48,356 bases of DNA from an uncultured Phocaeicola sp. (GTDB lineage Bacteria; Bacteroidota; Bacteroidia; Bacteroidales; Bacteroidaceae), in contig CALUJF010000110.1 in NCBI GenBank assembly GCA_944320855.1, forward strand, positions 1-48,356. The letters run 5' to 3'. The position numbers and the translations under genes were made by a program. Shown here piece by piece: positions 1-7,940 of this stretch. Every line of letters starts with the position of its first letter. The stretch's first letter is position 1. The notes beneath the pieces are model-generated. The model was not told the DNA's origin and made no database searches. It saw nothing but the letters and a program-made list of their open reading frames with translations.

Positions 1-1262
1 TCAGTGATGGCCGTCATGTTTCCGTCCCTGTCATAGTCGTAGGCCACCAGTGTCTCTGTTCCCTTGTCTGTCTCAAGGGACAGCCGGGTGATGAAGCCGC
101 GTCGTTCTGTTTCTATACGGATGCGCCTTCCTGATACATCTGTCATTCCCGACGGCTTCCCGTTGCTGAAGCCTATTGTGGTACCCAGTCCGTCCGGGTT
201 CACCGCCTTTGTCATGCGGAAACTCTGTCCGTCACCTTCGCGCATATCAAACACATAGGTCATCCATGTGTCATGGTCGTATGCCTCGTAGCCTGTTTTT
301 GTATGCTTCAGGGTGATTCGTTCTTCACGGAGGTAGAATTCTTCGCCTTCAGCTATAGCCGGAAATGCCACGGCCCGTCCGTCTTCCATGCGGAGTGCCA
401 CTGCATCGTCTTCGGGCAGCTCCTGTACGGTACGGTCATAGACACTATGCACACCGTGCCCCAGCCATCCCGTATAGTGGGAGTCTGAGTACCATGACCG
501 TTCCCAAGACAATGGCACCGGTGAAGGAAACCGGAAGTCCAGCCCTTCGTAAACCACCACGCCGCTCACCAGATCGACCGGTTCGAAGCCCATCTTACAG
601 AATTTTTCGGACAGTTTCTTTGTACCTGGCACTTTTTGCATTACCTTGCTTTTAAGTACCTTGTGGTTGAATTCTGTCAGTATCTTCTTGCCAATCTTGC
701 TGCCGCTTTTTACAGCGGCCTTCAGCACGGAACTGAAACCGATGCTTGAAAGCAGTCCCATGGCCGCCCCTCCGATGTCCGGGATGTATGGACCGCCTAC
801 AAATACGGGCTTTCCCGTCGGGGCAGGGATGGAGAATGATGTCGGCGCGAAGAGCGTAGGCTTCAGCTTCTTTTTTCCTGACTTGCTTTTTCCCATGGTG
901 GCAGACAGCGGAAGCCCCGTATCGTTACAGGTCATCACCATGTATCCTTTCGGACTCAGGCGGCTGCCGTCAGAGAAGACACTCTGCGATGAGAAAAAGT
1001 TCATGCTTTCATGTCCGATGACGGGTGCCATAGTAAAGGCTCCCACCAGTGGGATATGCGACATGGTAAGCAGCATACCGCTCGTATCGGACACACCTCT
1101 TTTCATTCCGTTTACGGTGACATTTGTCCCGAGAAACGGAATGTAGTCGGCCGGGTCAATCACTATCCCTATGTAGGGATGGATGGGATTGTATGGAGGC
1201 ACGGTTGTCGTATGTACATCCACGCCCGTAACCGTTGTCATGTGTGTGTCCGCCAGTAACAT
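1..1262 (-). CDS. Rhs-family T6SS effector carrier with N-terminal PAAR-like domain (partial)
   Basis: This is an open frame of about 420 codons that starts with ATG at 1262 and has no stop before the left edge, so only the N-terminal part is present. Residues 1-130 look like a PAAR-like spike-tip domain, including the segment THMTTVTGVDVH and repeated short loops. After a glycine/lysine-rich linker, residues from about 230 (DPVDLVSGVV-like, then SWERSWYSDS and GWLGHG) match the DUF6531 region that opens Rhs/YD-repeat proteins; YD-like strands (YDYDRDGN) follow to the edge. In this family the YD shell encloses a C-terminal toxin, which lies outside the window. The start is 34 bases after the vgrG stop, so the two are probably co-transcribed and the PAAR-like domain would cap the VgrG trimer. 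The toxin activity and immunity partner cannot be told from here. Confidence 0.9.
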   Translation of the reverse strand, partial: MLLADTHMTTVTGVDVHTTTVPPYNPIHPYIGIVIDPADYIPFLGTNVTVNGMKRGVSDTSGMLLTMSHIPLVGAFTMAPVIGHESMNFFSSQSVFSDGSRLSPKGYMVMTCNDTGLPLSATMGKSKSGKKKLKPTLFAPTSFSIPAPTGKPVFVGGPYIPDIGGAAMGLLSSIGFSSVLKAAVKSGSKIGKKILTEFNHKVLKSKVMQKVPGTKKLSEKFCKMGFEPVDLVSGVVVYEGLDFRFPSPVPLSWERSWYSDSHYTGWLGHGVHSVYDRTVQELPEDDAVALRMEDGRAVAFPAIAEGEEFYLREERITLKHTKTGYEAYDHDTWMTYVFDMREGDGQSFRMTKAVNPDGLGTTIGFSNGKPSGMTDVSGRRIRIETERRGFITRLSLETDKGTETLVAYDYDRDGNMTAIT

Positions 1263-1296
1263 AGGCTGTTGCTCTGATTTATATTGTTGTTTTATT

Positions 1297-3054
1297 TTAC
1301 ATATTCAAGTTCAATATGCCACCTTTCACGTTGGTCATTGTTTTACCGTCCACATCAATCATGGTGCCTTTGATGGCAACGCTCTGTTTTCCCTCTGCTT
1401 CGATGGTAGGAGCGTTTTCTTTGATTACAGTAGAGCTTTTGATTGCAGTTTCCGTAGTTCCGTCAATCTTGATTTTGTCACTTGTCATGCTTGCTTCTGT
1501 CTTACCGTTGGCATCTATCTTTTCATCGGCATGTATTTCGATTACTTTGGAATGTAGTGTGATTTTCTCCTCCGAGTCGATGGTGATGGTTTTGTCACCG
1601 CCCAGCAGCACTTTACTTCCGCTCGGATCTGTAATAAGGATACTTCCTTTGTCGTCATCAATCGTGATGGTACATCCGCTCCGGGTGGTCAGGCTCTTTT
1701 TCTTGTTACCACTGTCACCGCCTGCACCGGTATTTCCGTTGAACAGGCTGCCCATTACGAATGGGCGGTTCGGGTCGTCATGTCGGAAGCCTACCAGTAC
1801 GATGTCGTCTTTTTCTGGGATGAAGACAAATCCCCTGTTGGTAGATACTTTGTCGCTCATTCCTGCATCCGGTGTCATGACACGTATCCATGAGGTTTTC
1901 ATATCTCCCGACTGCCAGTTCATCTTTACCTGAACGCGTCCCTGCTTCTTTGGGTCATCGTTGCTTACCACTACCGCCTGCTGGGTCTGTGCCACGGGTA
2001 GAGGTACCTCCGGAGCCGGAAGGCTTGGTACAGTTGCGCTCAGTGCCGTAAAGGTATTGTAATAGCTGTTGCCCGACCCTATGATATGGGTAATTTCCGT
2101 AATGATATACGAGCCGAGTGTCTGTTCTGCAAAACTGAAGTTTTCTATTTGTATGGCCGTTTGTATGTCAACCACACTTCCTACTGTCAGGCTGTAGCAG
2201 TCGCTTTCGCTGGTAATGTAGTGTGAAGCCGCAGTATCGCTTTGTTGTTTCTTTTGGAAATAGCTGTCAAGTTCCCCTTTGTTGGATATACGGGGTTCGG
2301 CCGACTGATTGGCTGGTGATTTGAACAGCCCTATGGAAGCCTGAAATGCCGCATGTCCTAAATTTCCGAGACCTTTTGGGGCATCAGGCGATGTTGATTC
2401 ATATTTTTGTCCGTCTGGCGAATGATAGGATTGACCAGCCAGTGGGCGGGCAATGGTTTGGATGGAGATATCCAGACTTTGCAGATTACGCCCATACATC
2501 AGCGGTATGCCTGCTGGTACAGCCGGCTTGCCGAATATGAGTTGCTTGCCGTCGTAGTACAACCATTCATGGTATTGTCTGGCCAGCCTGCGGATAAAGT
2601 CGAAGTTGCTTTCCCTGTATTGGCATTCGTACTCTATTTTCTCTGTATATTCAGGTGAAACCTGTGCGGTTACGCCTGCTTTCTCACAAATTTCGCTGAC
2701 GATATTGGCCAGAGTCTTGTCCAGCCACGAAGCGCAGGTCTGGTCCGATTCCAGAAGGAATGTATTTGAATATCCGGTCAGAAGCAGACAGCCGTGGTTC
2801 CCGTCAGCTCGGTGTAGCGAAACATGAGTGGCGATTCCCACAAAGGTGTTTTCACCCATTTGTATGACTACTTTTTTTCCAAGCCAGTTTTTCGCCTGTT
2901 CCAGCGAATGCGTGGCATAGGCTTCGCCCACCTCTATATCAAGACTGATCTCGAAATAGTGATGGTCATTGATTACTTGTTTCAGCATGACCTGCAGAAA
3001 AGAGTGCAGCGGATTTCCATCTATGCTGATTGATATTTTCTTTTCTTCCAGCAT
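1297..3054 (-). CDS. vgrG: VgrG spike protein of the type VI secretion system (TssI)
   Basis: This 585-residue protein is the trimeric spike that tops the Hcp tube and punctures target cells. Residues 1-360 have the phage gpD/gp27-like fold pattern (for example YECQYRESNFDFIRRL near 145-160). Around residues 370-440 comes the gp5 OB-fold (GRVQVKMNW, then SWIRVMTPDAG and GFVFIPEKDDIVLVGF). The C-terminal 120 residues form a repetitive beta-helical needle (KITIDSEEKITLHSK, KIKIDGTTET). No PAAR domain or toxin extension is fused; the next gene supplies a PAAR-like domain. It has its own promoter and a structured leader shared with hcp. The start ATG at 3054 gives the usual N-terminus. Family assignment is firm; any link to one particular effector beyond adjacency is inference. 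Confidence 0.95.
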   Translation of the reverse strand: MLEEKKISISIDGNPLHSFLQVMLKQVINDHHYFEISLDIEVGEAYATHSLEQAKNWLGKKVVIQMGENTFVGIATHVSLHRADGNHGCLLLTGYSNTFLLESDQTCASWLDKTLANIVSEICEKAGVTAQVSPEYTEKIEYECQYRESNFDFIRRLARQYHEWLYYDGKQLIFGKPAVPAGIPLMYGRNLQSLDISIQTIARPLAGQSYHSPDGQKYESTSPDAPKGLGNLGHAAFQASIGLFKSPANQSAEPRISNKGELDSYFQKKQQSDTAASHYITSESDCYSLTVGSVVDIQTAIQIENFSFAEQTLGSYIITEITHIIGSGNSYYNTFTALSATVPSLPAPEVPLPVAQTQQAVVVSNDDPKKQGRVQVKMNWQSGDMKTSWIRVMTPDAGMSDKVSTNRGFVFIPEKDDIVLVGFRHDDPNRPFVMGSLFNGNTGAGGDSGNKKKSLTTRSGCTITIDDDKGSILITDPSGSKVLLGGDKTITIDSEEKITLHSKVIEIHADEKIDANGKTEASMTSDKIKIDGTTETAIKSSTVIKENAPTIEAEGKQSVAIKGTMIDVDGKTMTNVKGGILNLNM

Positions 3055-3114
3055 GGCACAGTATGTTTAAAGTTCAACAACCGGAATTCTCTTACTGAAA
3101 TATGTCAGGGCATA

Positions 3115-3232
3115 AAAACAAAAAGAGAGAACTTCAAAGCCTGATCTTTTGAAATTTCCTCCTTGCCCTTCATGCGATTTCAGTTTTATTTAGAAGAAAA
3201 GGAGAAAAATAAAACATCATCCTTGCTAACCG
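3115..3232 (-). promoter_or_regulatory. Conserved two-hairpin 5' leader of vgrG (shared with hcp)
   Basis: About 120 bases here align almost without gaps to 7691-7810 upstream of hcp. Both copies keep an inverted repeat GTTTTATTT (3183-3191) with AAATAAAAC (3207-3215), and a second hairpin with TTCAAA (3133-3138) against TTTGAA (3148-3153). Both lie between the promoter and the start codon, so they would be in the mRNA. The second hairpin differs in its loop and flanks between copies but remains paired. The sequence is seen directly; a role in translation control or mRNA stability is inference. Confidence 0.75.
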
Positions 3233-3264
3233 CAAATATACGTGAATGAAAAGACAAAACCAAA
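3233..3264 (-). promoter_or_regulatory. vgrG promoter, Bacteroidota consensus
   Basis: Read on the minus strand there is TTTG, a 20-base gap, then TATATTTG (plus positions 3240-3233). This is an exact match to the Bacteroidota consensus TTTG-N19-21-TAnnTTTG. The predicted start near 3226 leaves a 5' UTR of about 170 bases before the vgrG ATG. Confidence 0.8.
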
Positions 3265-3387
3265 TTTTATATACTGTTTTTGATCTGATGAAAACAAAAA
3301 TAACTTTCTTGATTTTCAACACTTTCTACATGATGAGTAGAGACAGATATATTTTTAAGGCGTTTTATTGGTAATAAATTTAATCTC

Positions 3388-3890
3388 TCAAAAATAGCTT
3401 GAATATGTTTCCTTTATTTGTGATTTGAGAATTTCAGTTATCCATTTCAGTGCGGTTTCTAATAAAACCATTGCGGGAATAATCAGCAAACAGAGGGAGA
3501 AAAAGAACAGGTTGTGCCAGAAGGGGCTGAACTTGCGTCCCACATAATGCTGGATGACCACTTTCCTTCGGGAAGTCGGGTCTATTTTGCAGAACAGACG
3601 GTCTGTCATGGAGACATAAACGGAATACACGATTAGAAGAATTACTGGAAACACCTCGAATGCCATGCGATTATAGTCAGAACTGGCATGAATATAAAAA
3701 GCATGATATAAGTCCACAACATGTCATTCACTCGGGGGTGTTTGATATTGACCTTGTGATAATCCTCCCATGTTATTTCTCCCGACCAGGACAGATAGTT
3801 GAAGAAATAGTAACGTCGTTTTCGTTCTTGCTCTTTATGTTCCTGTTTCCTTATAAGGTTTTCCGTTTATCTTACTTATGAGTTCTTGGA
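3388..3890 (-). pseudogene. Degraded two-segment membrane protein, interrupted by frameshifts
   Basis: The intact 3' part (3717-3388, 109 codons at most) encodes two strongly hydrophobic segments (FPVILLIVYSVYVSM; LFFFSLCLLIIPAMVLLE) and a charged linker. Upstream of it a different minus frame (to about 3867) continues as plausible protein, with a basic stretch (EQERKRRYYFFNYLSW) and another membrane segment (LWTYIMLFIFMPVLTIIAW). A third frame before that reads YDTIFQELISKING. None of the upstream pieces has a start codon, and they join only if two indels are assumed, near 3655 and 3860. So one membrane protein of about 170 residues was probably broken, or the assembly has indels. Its place just upstream of vgrG suggests a decayed immunity or accessory gene; that is inference. 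Confidence 0.55.
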
Positions 3891-3898
3891 ATATGGTG

Positions 3899-4120
3899 TC
3901 ATATTCCCGTCAATGTAAAATTCCTTTCATGGATTGTCCTTCCATCTCTTACCGGTTTTATTCGAAAAAAGGGAAGCTCCCCTGCATAATGTATGCCCGT
4001 ATCAATGGATGCCGTAAGTTCATAAACCTGATTGTCGATACGAACGGTCACGATGTCTGTTAAGTTTTCCCCGGCATGGCACAAAAGCGGGAAAAGCAGG
4101 ACTAAGAGTATTGTCCTCAT
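3899..4120 (-). CDS. Small secreted protein, possibly truncated
   Basis: I start this gene at ATG 4120, giving 73 residues. That ATG overlaps the TGA of the preceding HEPN/Abi gene as ATGA, indicating translational coupling. The first residues are a clear signal peptide (MRTILLVLLFPLLCHA, cleavage after the last A). The mature part is about 55 residues with no recognised domain (DIVTVRIDNQVYELTASIDTG). The frame stops at TGA 3899-3901, but a +1/-1 shifted frame continues for about 12 more plausible codons, and the degraded membrane protein follows directly. It could therefore be the start of a longer broken gene. Function unknown. Confidence 0.5.
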   Translation of the reverse strand: MRTILLVLLFPLLCHAGENLTDIVTVRIDNQVYELTASIDTGIHYAGELPFFRIKPVRDGRTIHERNFTLTGI

Positions 4121-4785
4121 TCTTGTTTCCACCCCATTGTTTTACGGATCTGCCCACATACCTCGGCAAACCGGTCTGTTTGTCCGAGCCAGGCAGGAAC
4201 GTCCTTGTTTATCCAGACCATCATCGTCACCATTCCATTATGTATCTCTTCGACACGGCCTAGATTCCAGCAGATGGATTCGTTATGGAATACCCTGTTT
4301 CGGAACATGCGGAACTGGTTCAAAGGCGAAGACACGTTTTTACGTTGTCGCAGATGCTTGGGCATATACGGGAATGCCCTGCGCAGATCTTTCCATAAAA
4401 GGCGTTCGTACTCGCTGTTCAACAGGGAAACCCAAAATCCCAAGGTCAGTTCGGCTGTCACTTTGGGTGGGGTGATGGACTCATGCCTTCCGGCAATCTG
4501 TTTGTTTGCCTGAGTTATATAACGGTTCAACTTTGAAAGTCCCGGGGTAGTCGGAAAGACCGAGTACCAGTCTGCACGCCCTGTCATCGTTTCCAATTCA
4601 CGGCAAAGAGCGTTACGGAGTGTCACTTCCAACACGGACAGGCTGGTATAAAGCGCTTCCGCCAGTTGCAGGTTACAACGGTAGTGAAGTATAGCCCGGT
4701 CAGCATCTCCGGGATAGAGATTGAAATACCGCTCCATACGTTTGGTCGAGAAAACTTTTTCAAAGAAATCTTTGTTATGTTCCAT
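4117..4785 (-). CDS. Abi-like HEPN-domain protein
   Basis: This 222-residue protein resembles the Abi_2 (AbiD/AbiF-like) family. It has an N-terminal helical part with LEVTLRNALCREL (residues 52-64), a central FWVSLL segment, and the HEPN catalytic signature R-x4-H as RNRVFH at residues 162-167. HEPN proteins of this kind are usually RNases acting in abortive infection or toxin systems. Here the gene sits inside the variable island between vgrG and hcp, followed by a coupled small secreted-protein gene. A perfect divergent promoter overlaps its start region. Roles as a phage-defence gene or as cargo are both possible; no dedicated antitoxin gene is obvious, although a non-coding RNA from the divergent promoter could be one. 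Identity rests on motif and architecture only. Confidence 0.75.
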   Translation of the reverse strand: MEHNKDFFEKVFSTKRMERYFNLYPGDADRAILHYRCNLQLAEALYTSLSVLEVTLRNALCRELETMTGRADWYSVFPTTPGLSKLNRYITQANKQIAGRHESITPPKVTAELTLGFWVSLLNSEYERLLWKDLRRAFPYMPKHLRQRKNVSSPLNQFRMFRNRVFHNESICWNLGRVEEIHNGMVTMMVWINKDVPAWLGQTDRFAEVCGQIRKTMGWKQE

Positions 4786-4801
4786 ATTTTATGTACTTTT
4801 G
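4771..4801 (+). promoter_or_regulatory. Consensus plus-strand promoter divergent from the Abi-like gene
   Basis: TTTG (4771-4774), a 19-base gap, then TACTTTTG (4794-4801) fit the Bacteroidota promoter exactly. Transcription would run from about 4808 away from the Abi-like gene, whose first codons the promoter overlaps. No convincing plus-strand gene begins within 300 bases, so the product is either a non-coding RNA or a long leader of the 5149 ORF. Confidence 0.55.
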
Positions 4802-5148
4802 CAATGCAGTCCCGGGCGTTCCTCTCCCAGCTTTCAGTTACTGGTGATGAATCCGGGTTTTTTTATGCCTTTTACAAAGATAATTGTTTTTGTTTGCATC
4901 ATCCCATTGGTTCCCAATTTTTTTTCGTATTCCGCTTAATTGGGGCGTTATCTTTGGACGAACATTAAATTTAGGCAATGTTCGGATGTTCTCTGTTTAG
5001 ATGAATTGTCGGATGAAGTTTTCGGTATAGCCACCCCAATAATGCAAGAAGCGCCATAAGGTCTCTTATTATCAACCCTTTATGTCGCCTCAATTTTACA
5101 GTCATTTTTATATTTCTTGTTTTTAAAATCCCAGTGCGATGATGTAGA

Positions 5149-5442
5149 ATGGTACGACGACGGTTACAACATTTGCGGACAGATGGCCATTATGATACAT
5201 CTTATCGTATCACCAAAGACCGTGACGAATCGGAACGTATCGTCGAGAAGATTTATAACCGTAAAATCGATGAAGAAGGCTTCCGCTGGAGAACACGTCC
5301 CCTCTATCCGTATGTAGCTGCCGTGTACGGCTGGAAAACAAGGCAGCACAAGCTGGACAAGGCCGCATCAAATGCTGTCCACAAAATATGGTCGAACAGA
5401 GAACCGTCACCTTTTACAATCAGTTCCATTCCTTTTTTATAA
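5149..5442 (+). pseudogene. Probable C-terminal remnant of an unknown protein
   Basis: The 97-codon frame has protein-like composition with alternating charged residues (KDRDESERIVEKIYNRKI) and aromatic turns (GFRWRTRPLYPYVAAVYGW). It lacks a convincing ribosome-binding context and its first codons (MVRRRLQHLRTDG) look like chance read-in from a stop-rich upstream stretch. I do not recognise the family. The surroundings from 4802 to 5520 otherwise hold only AT-rich sequence. Best read as the surviving 3' end of a gene lost in island turnover, with low confidence. Confidence 0.4.
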
Positions 5443-5526
5443 TTACTCATGGAGCAATATCCGCCTTTTATACCGACCCCGGTCTTTCGCATATCTCCCG
5501 TCTTTTCCTCTATCCATCACTGGTTT

Positions 5527-5751
5527 GGTTTTACCAGATGCAAAGGTAGGCAGTCGCACTTGATACGGTGGCTTGAAGTGCATTTCTTGCAAAATTCTTC
5601 CTTACCAGGGTAAGAGTAATTTGGCAAGAAAGCCACCACATGAAGTTTTCCCGACAGCCATGTGCCGCATCCGTAAAACCCCAAAGCGGTTCAGGAAGGA
5701 AGAGCCGACAAGAGGGAAAATAAGTATTAACGATTTCAAAAAACTAAGATT
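5527..5751 (+). promoter_or_regulatory. Giant hairpin leader (copy F), candidate single-strand promoter
   Basis: Nested inverted repeats form one long imperfect hairpin. From outside in: GGTTTTAC 5527-5534 with GTAAAACC 5673-5680; GATGC 5537-5541 with GCATC 5667-5671; GGC 5549-5551 with GCC 5657-5659; TCG with CGA; GGTGGCT 5567-5573 with AGCCACC 5631-5637; TTCTTGC 5584-5590 with GCAAGAA 5624-5630; CTTAC with GTAAG at the tip. The bottom-strand box TACCTTTG (5548-5541) lies in a bubble of the 3' arm, pointing out of the stem base toward the gene at 5752. AGGGAAA is at 5713-5719. Structure is seen; the promoter role is inferred. Confidence 0.65.
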
Positions 5752-6441
5752 ATGCCTAATCATGTGACAAACCGTTTAGAGATAAACGCAGACCGAGAAA
5801 CAGTACAAAAAGTAATGAATTTCTTAAAAGGTAAAACAGATGATGACAATACGCCTTGTTACATCGACTTCAACAACATTATTCCTATGCCTGAAGAATT
5901 GTTGATAGACAAATGCAGTAGTGGAGATTTGGGTATGAAATATCTCGAAGCAATGCAGCGGAAGCCATTCTATTTTTTATTGGACGATGACGAATTAAGA
6001 GCCATTCGATGGATGAAAGGATTGGCGGAAAAAGACAGACAAAAAGCACTGCAACTTGGAGCATCGTATCTGGAAAACAAGAAAAAGTACGGTTATCCTA
6101 CTTGGTACGAGTGGTCTATAGCCACATGGGGTACAAAATGGAATGCCTATCAGCAAGACTTTGAAGAGCCGAATATTCTTTGGTTCGATACGGCATGGAG
6201 TGGCGTGCCACAGCTTATCCAAAAACTTTCCGAAATATTTCCGGATGTGGAATTTCATTACGCCTATGCGGACGAAGACTTAGGTTTCAATACGGGAAGA
6301 GGAACAGTCCGCAATGGAAAAATCAACATGACGATACCCGAAGGTGGAAGTAACGAAGCCTTTGAAATCATGTTTTTTGTAAAACCGGGAATGAATGAAT
6401 ATTTTGAACTGACGGACGAAGGTTACAAGTGGATTTCCTAG
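5752..6441 (+). CDS. YubB/Api92-like ferredoxin-fold protein (DUF1281-type)
   Basis: This 229-residue soluble protein begins MPNHVTNRLEINAD, the typical opening of the Api92/YubB ferredoxin-like family, followed by NNIIPMPEEL and a C-terminal part with WSIATWGTKWNAY and WFDTAWSGVPQLI, motifs seen across this family. YubB relatives are encoded in the leading region of F-like plasmids, next to anti-restriction and anti-SOS genes, and are among the first genes expressed in recipients. The biochemical function of the family is not established. It is a single plus-strand gene in a minus-strand region, behind the giant hairpin leader; no partner gene follows. A second, shorter protein with the same opening lies at 24942. 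Family call fairly sure; an anti-defence role is inference from context. Confidence 0.75.
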   Translation: MPNHVTNRLEINADRETVQKVMNFLKGKTDDDNTPCYIDFNNIIPMPEELLIDKCSSGDLGMKYLEAMQRKPFYFLLDDDELRAIRWMKGLAEKDRQKALQLGASYLENKKKYGYPTWYEWSIATWGTKWNAYQQDFEEPNILWFDTAWSGVPQLIQKLSEIFPDVEFHYAYADEDLGFNTGRGTVRNGKINMTIPEGGSNEAFEIMFFVKPGMNEYFELTDEGYKWIS

Positions 6442-6525
6442 ACATACGGTACAGATAATAACCTCTGCAGGTCCGGGATACATTGGCAATGGATGTGTCC
6501 TGGATTCTTTTTGCCGAGATCCCCT

Positions 6526-6792
6526 TTATATCTTCATGATTCTTTCCCTTTTATCGAAGTGCGTTCCGTATTTTGTACCCAGGATATCCAGCCGGAAAGC
6601 AATCCTTTTATAATACTTTAGCTTCCCTGTTTTACTACTTACAACTGTTTCTTGGATATACTCCATGCCGAAAGCCCAGTTATTGTTTCTGCGAAGCTCA
6701 ATTGTCGGCCACTAGTCCCGGCAAGTACCGCTGACGTTTGCAGCCGGAATATCTTCCTTTCCGACTACGTTGGAGAGCGTATTTCCTGTTGC
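6526..6792 (-). pseudogene. Degraded coding remnant with in-frame stop
   Basis: A minus frame of 88 codons is interrupted only by TAG at 6712-6714. It reads as plausible protein on both sides (SNVVGKEDIPAAN before; FGMEYIQETVVSSKTGKLKY and FRLDILGTKYGTHF after) and ends with TAA at 6526-6528. It has no start codon at its upstream end. I cannot name the family. It appears to be the decayed 3' end of a gene in the island between vgrG and hcp. Confidence 0.4.
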
Positions 6793-6849
6793 CTACCAGT
6801 TCCGTGTGCAGAAAAATAATCAGCCTTTCAGTACAGGATTGCACCAAAG

Positions 6850-7136
6850 GGAAAAGCAAAAAACAGTTCAAACTTAAAATTAAAAGCGTATGACATTTAG
6901 GTAATTTATGCGAGAAAACGGTTACGGGTTACAGACAACCTTTCGGGAGGACTTCTCAATAGTGCAAATTAAAACTGAGATCAAGAAACAAGGAACAAAA
7001 ATGTACCTAAAAAGAGCCTATCAATAAAAAATGAAAACAACTGAAAGAAAGAATGCATTTATAAAATGCTGATAAAGCCGATTTATCTATACTTTTTAAA
7101 TTTTCTTTTCATGTTTAATGTATATTGGAAATATAA
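6850..7136. other. AT-rich non-coding spacer downstream of hcp
   Basis: This stretch is very AT-rich and has stops in all frames. I see no gene, no clear repeat and no convincing promoter in it. It separates the decayed island from the hcp transcription unit. Confidence 0.5.
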
Positions 7137-7175
7137 ATTATGCCGCCCTAAATGAGATACTTTGAGCGGCATAAT
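7137..7175 (-). terminator. Hairpin terminator after hcp
   Basis: ATTATGCCGC (7137-7146) pairs perfectly with GCGGCATAAT (7166-7175), 35 bases after the hcp stop. The minus strand continues with AATTTATATTT, a weak U-rich tail. Likely ends the hcp transcript. Confidence 0.6.
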
Positions 7176-7209
7176 AATCATTAATTCCCTTGTAAGGCAG
7201 ATGTTTTCA

Positions 7210-7608
7210 TCAGTTTTTCGGCCATCTGTTGTCAAGCGCAGCGTTGCCCACATTGATCATTTCAGCGGAGAATGTAAGTGCGATAGTCATCGGCACGTCG
7301 TTGTTCACGTCAAGAGTTTCCTTGTAGTGTACGATGTAGGCGTTCTTGAACTCGATTTCCTTCATCTTAGCATCCTCTTCAATCTTCTTGTACACGATTT
7401 TTCCTTCCACCTGCTTGAACTGGCTGTTCAGCATGGCTTCGATGGTCGCAGTGTCGTCCGTTGATTCGATAACTACCGAAACACGTCCTCCCTGGATGTT
7501 TGAGGATGGTTTTCCCTTCGCGTCTGTTGTACGACTGAATTCATACTCAGAGTGCAGTACGTCATACTCTTTTCCTGCAAATTCCAATGTAGCTCTAAAT
7601 GATGCCAT
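7210..7608 (-). CDS. hcp: Hcp tube protein of the type VI secretion system (TssD)
   Basis: This 132-residue protein is the hexameric ring subunit that stacks into the secreted tube. It shows the Bacteroidetes Hcp pattern: MASFRATLEFAGKEYDVL opening, a central GGRVSVVIESTDD strand and the C-terminal LTFSAEMINVGN. No extension domain is fused, so this copy is structural rather than an evolved effector. It is monocistronic: promoter and long leader upstream, hairpin terminator downstream. The leader is the same element that precedes vgrG, which suggests that tube and spike are co-regulated separately from the baseplate operon. Start ATG 7608 is the only sensible one. Confidence 0.95.
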   Translation of the reverse strand: MASFRATLEFAGKEYDVLHSEYEFSRTTDAKGKPSSNIQGGRVSVVIESTDDTATIEAMLNSQFKQVEGKIVYKKIEEDAKMKEIEFKNAYIVHYKETLDVNNDVPMTIALTFSAEMINVGNAALDNRWPKN

Positions 7609-7690
7609 AATTGATAGAATTTAAAAGTTTAACAATAAATTTGAATGACTCCGTTTCCCTTTTCTGAATCCTGTCGGCTTCCGTCAGAAA

Positions 7691-7809
7691 ACAAAAAAAG
7701 AGAAAACTTCAAAAACGATCTTTTGAAATTTCCTCCGGTTCTTCCAGACGATTTCTGTTTTATTTATGGAAAAAGAAGAAGAAAAATAAAACATCATCTT
7801 TGTTATTCG
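7691..7809 (-). promoter_or_regulatory. Conserved two-hairpin 5' leader of hcp (shared with vgrG)
   Basis: This is the second copy of the leader element at 3115-3232. It keeps GTTTTATTT (7757-7765) with AAATAAAAC (7784-7792), and TTCAAAA (7708-7714) with TTTTGAA (7721-7727) around the shared loop core GATC. A purine-rich GGAGGAAATTTC block on the minus strand is also shared. The copies start just downstream of matching promoters and end about 80 bases before the start codons. Confidence 0.75.
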
Positions 7810-7840
7810 CAAACATAATCAATTCTCTGATAAAAACAAA
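7810..7840 (-). promoter_or_regulatory. hcp promoter, Bacteroidota consensus
   Basis: On the minus strand TTTG, a 19-base gap and TATGTTTG (plus 7817-7810) match the Bacteroidota consensus exactly. The expected start is near 7803, leaving about 190 bases of 5' UTR before hcp. Confidence 0.8.
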
Positions 7841-7940
7841 TTTTTACCATGCGTTTTTAATCTATTTAACAATACTCGGGCAGATATGTCGAATCGTACT
7901 CCACAAGTACGGAATGATATGTTCATTTCCCGTCTTCATG

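Noticed and set aside
2346-3033. Plus-strand open frames over the vgrG gene
   Set aside because: They are antisense to a strongly conserved gene and have no protein-like motif or promoter.
5117-5317. Second plus-strand frame over the 5149 remnant
   Set aside because: Out of frame with the more protein-like frame and no better start.
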